DNA from: Candidatus Altimarinota bacterium
GTDB taxonomy: Bacteria > Patescibacteriota > Gracilibacteria > Absconditabacterales > Absconditicoccaceae
Assembly: GCA_015489035.1 (NCBI GenBank)
Contig: WFMP01000238.1
Span: 1 to 7,036 of the forward strand
Direction: 5' to 3'
Length of the DNA: 7,036 nt
In this document: positions 6,563 to 7,036 of the stretch, in pieces
Layout of the letters: the number at the start of each line of letters is the position of its first letter
How positions within the stretch are numbered: the stretch's first letter is position 1
Translations under genes and position numbers: made by a program
Notes under the pieces: model-generated
What the model saw: the letters and a program-made list of their open reading frames with translations, nothing else
What the model was told of the DNA's origin: nothing
Databases searched by the model: none

Positions 6563-6787
6563 AAATCTTTATTTTTATTTTTGTTTTTGATCTAGAATTC
6601 CTAGATGATAGGGAGCCTACTAGAATGATTTATATAAAATAACTCTATTTTGTTAAGCTAGTTTATATAAAATCATTCCGTAAACCCCCAACTTAATGAT
6701 AGCTAACATTTGGTTATGTCAATCCATCTAATTTAGTTGGAAGCCCAAGTATGTGGGTGTTATCCCAAACATCTTAGTACTTAACTG
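6536..6787 (-). ncRNA. Unidentified structured non-coding RNA, about 250 nt
   Basis: This non-coding stretch has its own promoter and terminator and folds extensively on the minus strand. In 5' to 3' order: a bulged hairpin AAGAUGU..ACAUACUU with GGG/CCC (6747-6775); a 12-bp hairpin with one bulged A, GAUGG-A-UUGACAU / AUGUUAG-CUAUC (6698-6728), which CCAACU (6735-6740) and AGUUGG (6688-6693) can enclose; a long rod, GGGGGUUUAC (6680-6689)/GUAGGCUCCC (6611-6620), then GAAUGAUUU (6670-6678)/AAAUCAUUC (6623-6631), then AUAUAAA (6662-6668)/UUUAUAU (6632-6638), 26 bp in all with a 23-nt end loop; a small hairpin AUCUAG/CUAGAU (6590-6606); an A-rich linker; and the terminator. G-U pairs in several stems suggest selection on RNA structure. 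It shows no tmRNA T-loop, RNase P core or SRP GGAAG-type motif, so no family is assigned. Exact 5' end is inferred. Confidence 0.6.
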
Positions 6788-6793
6788 TTATTT

Positions 6794-6822
6794 ATAATAA
6801 CTAAAAAATTTAAAAAAGCAAA
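6794..6822 (-). promoter_or_regulatory. Promoter of the structured RNA
   Basis: TTTGCT (6817-6822) and TATTAT (6794-6799) with a 17-nt T-rich spacer on the minus strand. Initiation is expected near 6787, just before the first hairpin of the RNA. Confidence 0.5.
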
Positions 6823-6825
6823 TAA

Positions 6826-6867
6826 ATGTTTTACATTCTTGTTTATTATGTTTTAGTATGTTTACAT
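6826..6867. repeat. Three related ATGTTT(T)A-type repeats upstream of the RNA promoter
   Basis: ATGTTTTACAT (6826-6836) and ATGTTTACAT (6858-6867) are each inverted repeats of ATGT/ACAT. A half-matching copy, ATGTTTTAGTAT, lies at 6848-6859. Starts are spaced 22 and 10 bp, close to two turns and one turn of the helix. They could be operator sites or chance AT-rich similarity. Beyond these, 6838-6896 holds nothing else I can recognise. Confidence 0.3.
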
Positions 6868-6896
6868 ATATTAGAAATAACTCAAATATATTTATT

Positions 6897-6917
6897 TTGA
6901 TAAGGAAAGGTTATCAA
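6897..6917 (-). terminator. Hairpin at the end of the right-edge gene, possible terminator
   Basis: TTGATAA (6911-6917) pairs perfectly with TTATCAA (6897-6903) around a 7-nt loop on the minus strand. The stem contains the gene's final TGA and its TAA stop. The downstream sequence is A/T mixed, not a clean T-run, so termination is doubtful. Confidence 0.3.
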
Positions 6918-7036
6918 TTATATATAAATTTATAATTATATATTTGTTTATCATAATAATTGTCTTTTGCATCTTTTATGATTTTATGTTTTTCATTTTC
7001 TGATAAAATTATGAATTCTCATAAATCATATTTACT
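6911..7036 (-). CDS. Unrecognised protein, C-terminal 41 residues (continues past right edge)
   Basis: Reading 7036 down to the TAA at 6911-6913 gives an open frame of 41 residues with two in-frame TGA codons read as Gly (YDLGEF and the last residue). The peptide is charged and Lys/Asn/Tyr-rich, with LSENEKHKIIKDAKDNYYDK predicted helical and no membrane segment. No family is recognisable. The start lies outside the window, so the frame is supported only by its openness and its codon use (AAA, GAA, AAT, TAT). The end is TGA-TAA, as in the DUF212 gene. Its stop is inside a hairpin, and the structured-RNA promoter begins about 90 nt downstream. Confidence 0.45.

Noticed and set aside
6590..6606. 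XbaI/EcoRI-like sequence resembling a cloning polylinker
   Set aside because: It forms a symmetric hairpin inside the RNA gene and lies within AT-rich native sequence on both sides.
6653..6727. Small 24-residue hydrophobic ORF (MDGHNQML...YKLA) within the RNA region, possible toxin peptide or tmRNA tag
   Set aside because: It has no ribosome-binding site, overlaps strong hairpin stems, and no tRNA-like T-loop accompanies it; structure explains the region better.
6536..6787. Assignment of the structured RNA to tmRNA, RNase P RNA, SRP RNA, 6S RNA, a T-box or a retron RNA
   Set aside because: I found no UUCRA T-loop, no RNase P core, no SRP tetraloop region, no single-rod 6S layout, no T-box antiterminator motif and no reverse transcriptase gene nearby.
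26..7036. TGA as tryptophan (Mycoplasma/Spiroplasma code 4)
   Set aside because: TGA positions such as DTP-x-H and FR-x-EAL require Gly, and Trp positions use TGG.

Overview
The window is a low-GC stretch from a bacterium that reads TGA as glycine (translation table 25). In-frame TGA falls on invariant glycines of three recognisable proteins: DTPGH, GRG(N)YS and the QYGHV block of EF-G; GFRGEAL and DNGTGI of MutL; and the GG(F)PSxHS block of a DUF212 protein. TGG still encodes tryptophan, so this is not the Mycoplasma-type code. Table 25 is known from the candidate phyla Absconditabacteria (SR1) and Gracilibacteria (BD1-5) of the Patescibacteria/CPR. The sequence cannot separate the two. Read with the standard code, nearly every gene here breaks into fragments. 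The first 25 bases are not genomic: they match the 3' end of an Illumina Nextera (Tn5) adapter, so position 1 is an untrimmed contig edge.

Layout on the minus strand, from low to high coordinates: a truncated ORF with an EF-hand-like loop (26-192); a PrgI/VirB3-like membrane protein (265-708); a DUF212/YuiD-like membrane protein (773-1246); a full-length endonuclease-type MutL (1310-3034); then, after the only plus-strand gene, EF-G (fusA, 4027-6129), GatC (gatC, 6164-6454), an unidentified structured RNA of about 250 nt with its own promoter and terminator (about 6536-6787), and the 3' end of an unrecognised gene (6911-7036). The plus-strand gene (3238-3858) encodes a two-helix membrane protein with a cytosolic PD-(D/E)XK nuclease-like domain. 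It is divergent from mutL and convergent with fusA.

Transcription units are short. prgI, the DUF212 gene and the left-edge gene each have a sigma70-like promoter about 25-30 nt before the ATG and no Shine-Dalgarno sequence. gatC-fusA looks like a two-gene operon with a promoter directly behind the terminator of the structured RNA and a single intrinsic terminator after fusA. GatC and EF-G both serve translation: GatC is part of the amidotransferase that makes Gln-tRNA or Asn-tRNA, and EF-G drives translocation. MutL is mismatch repair. PrgI points to a type IV secretion/conjugation-like locus continuing past the left edge.

The points most worth checking are the structured RNA, the membrane-tethered nuclease, the near-total absence of CGN codons (one CGG only, in prgI), the strong CpG depletion, and two genes that end in TGA-TAA.
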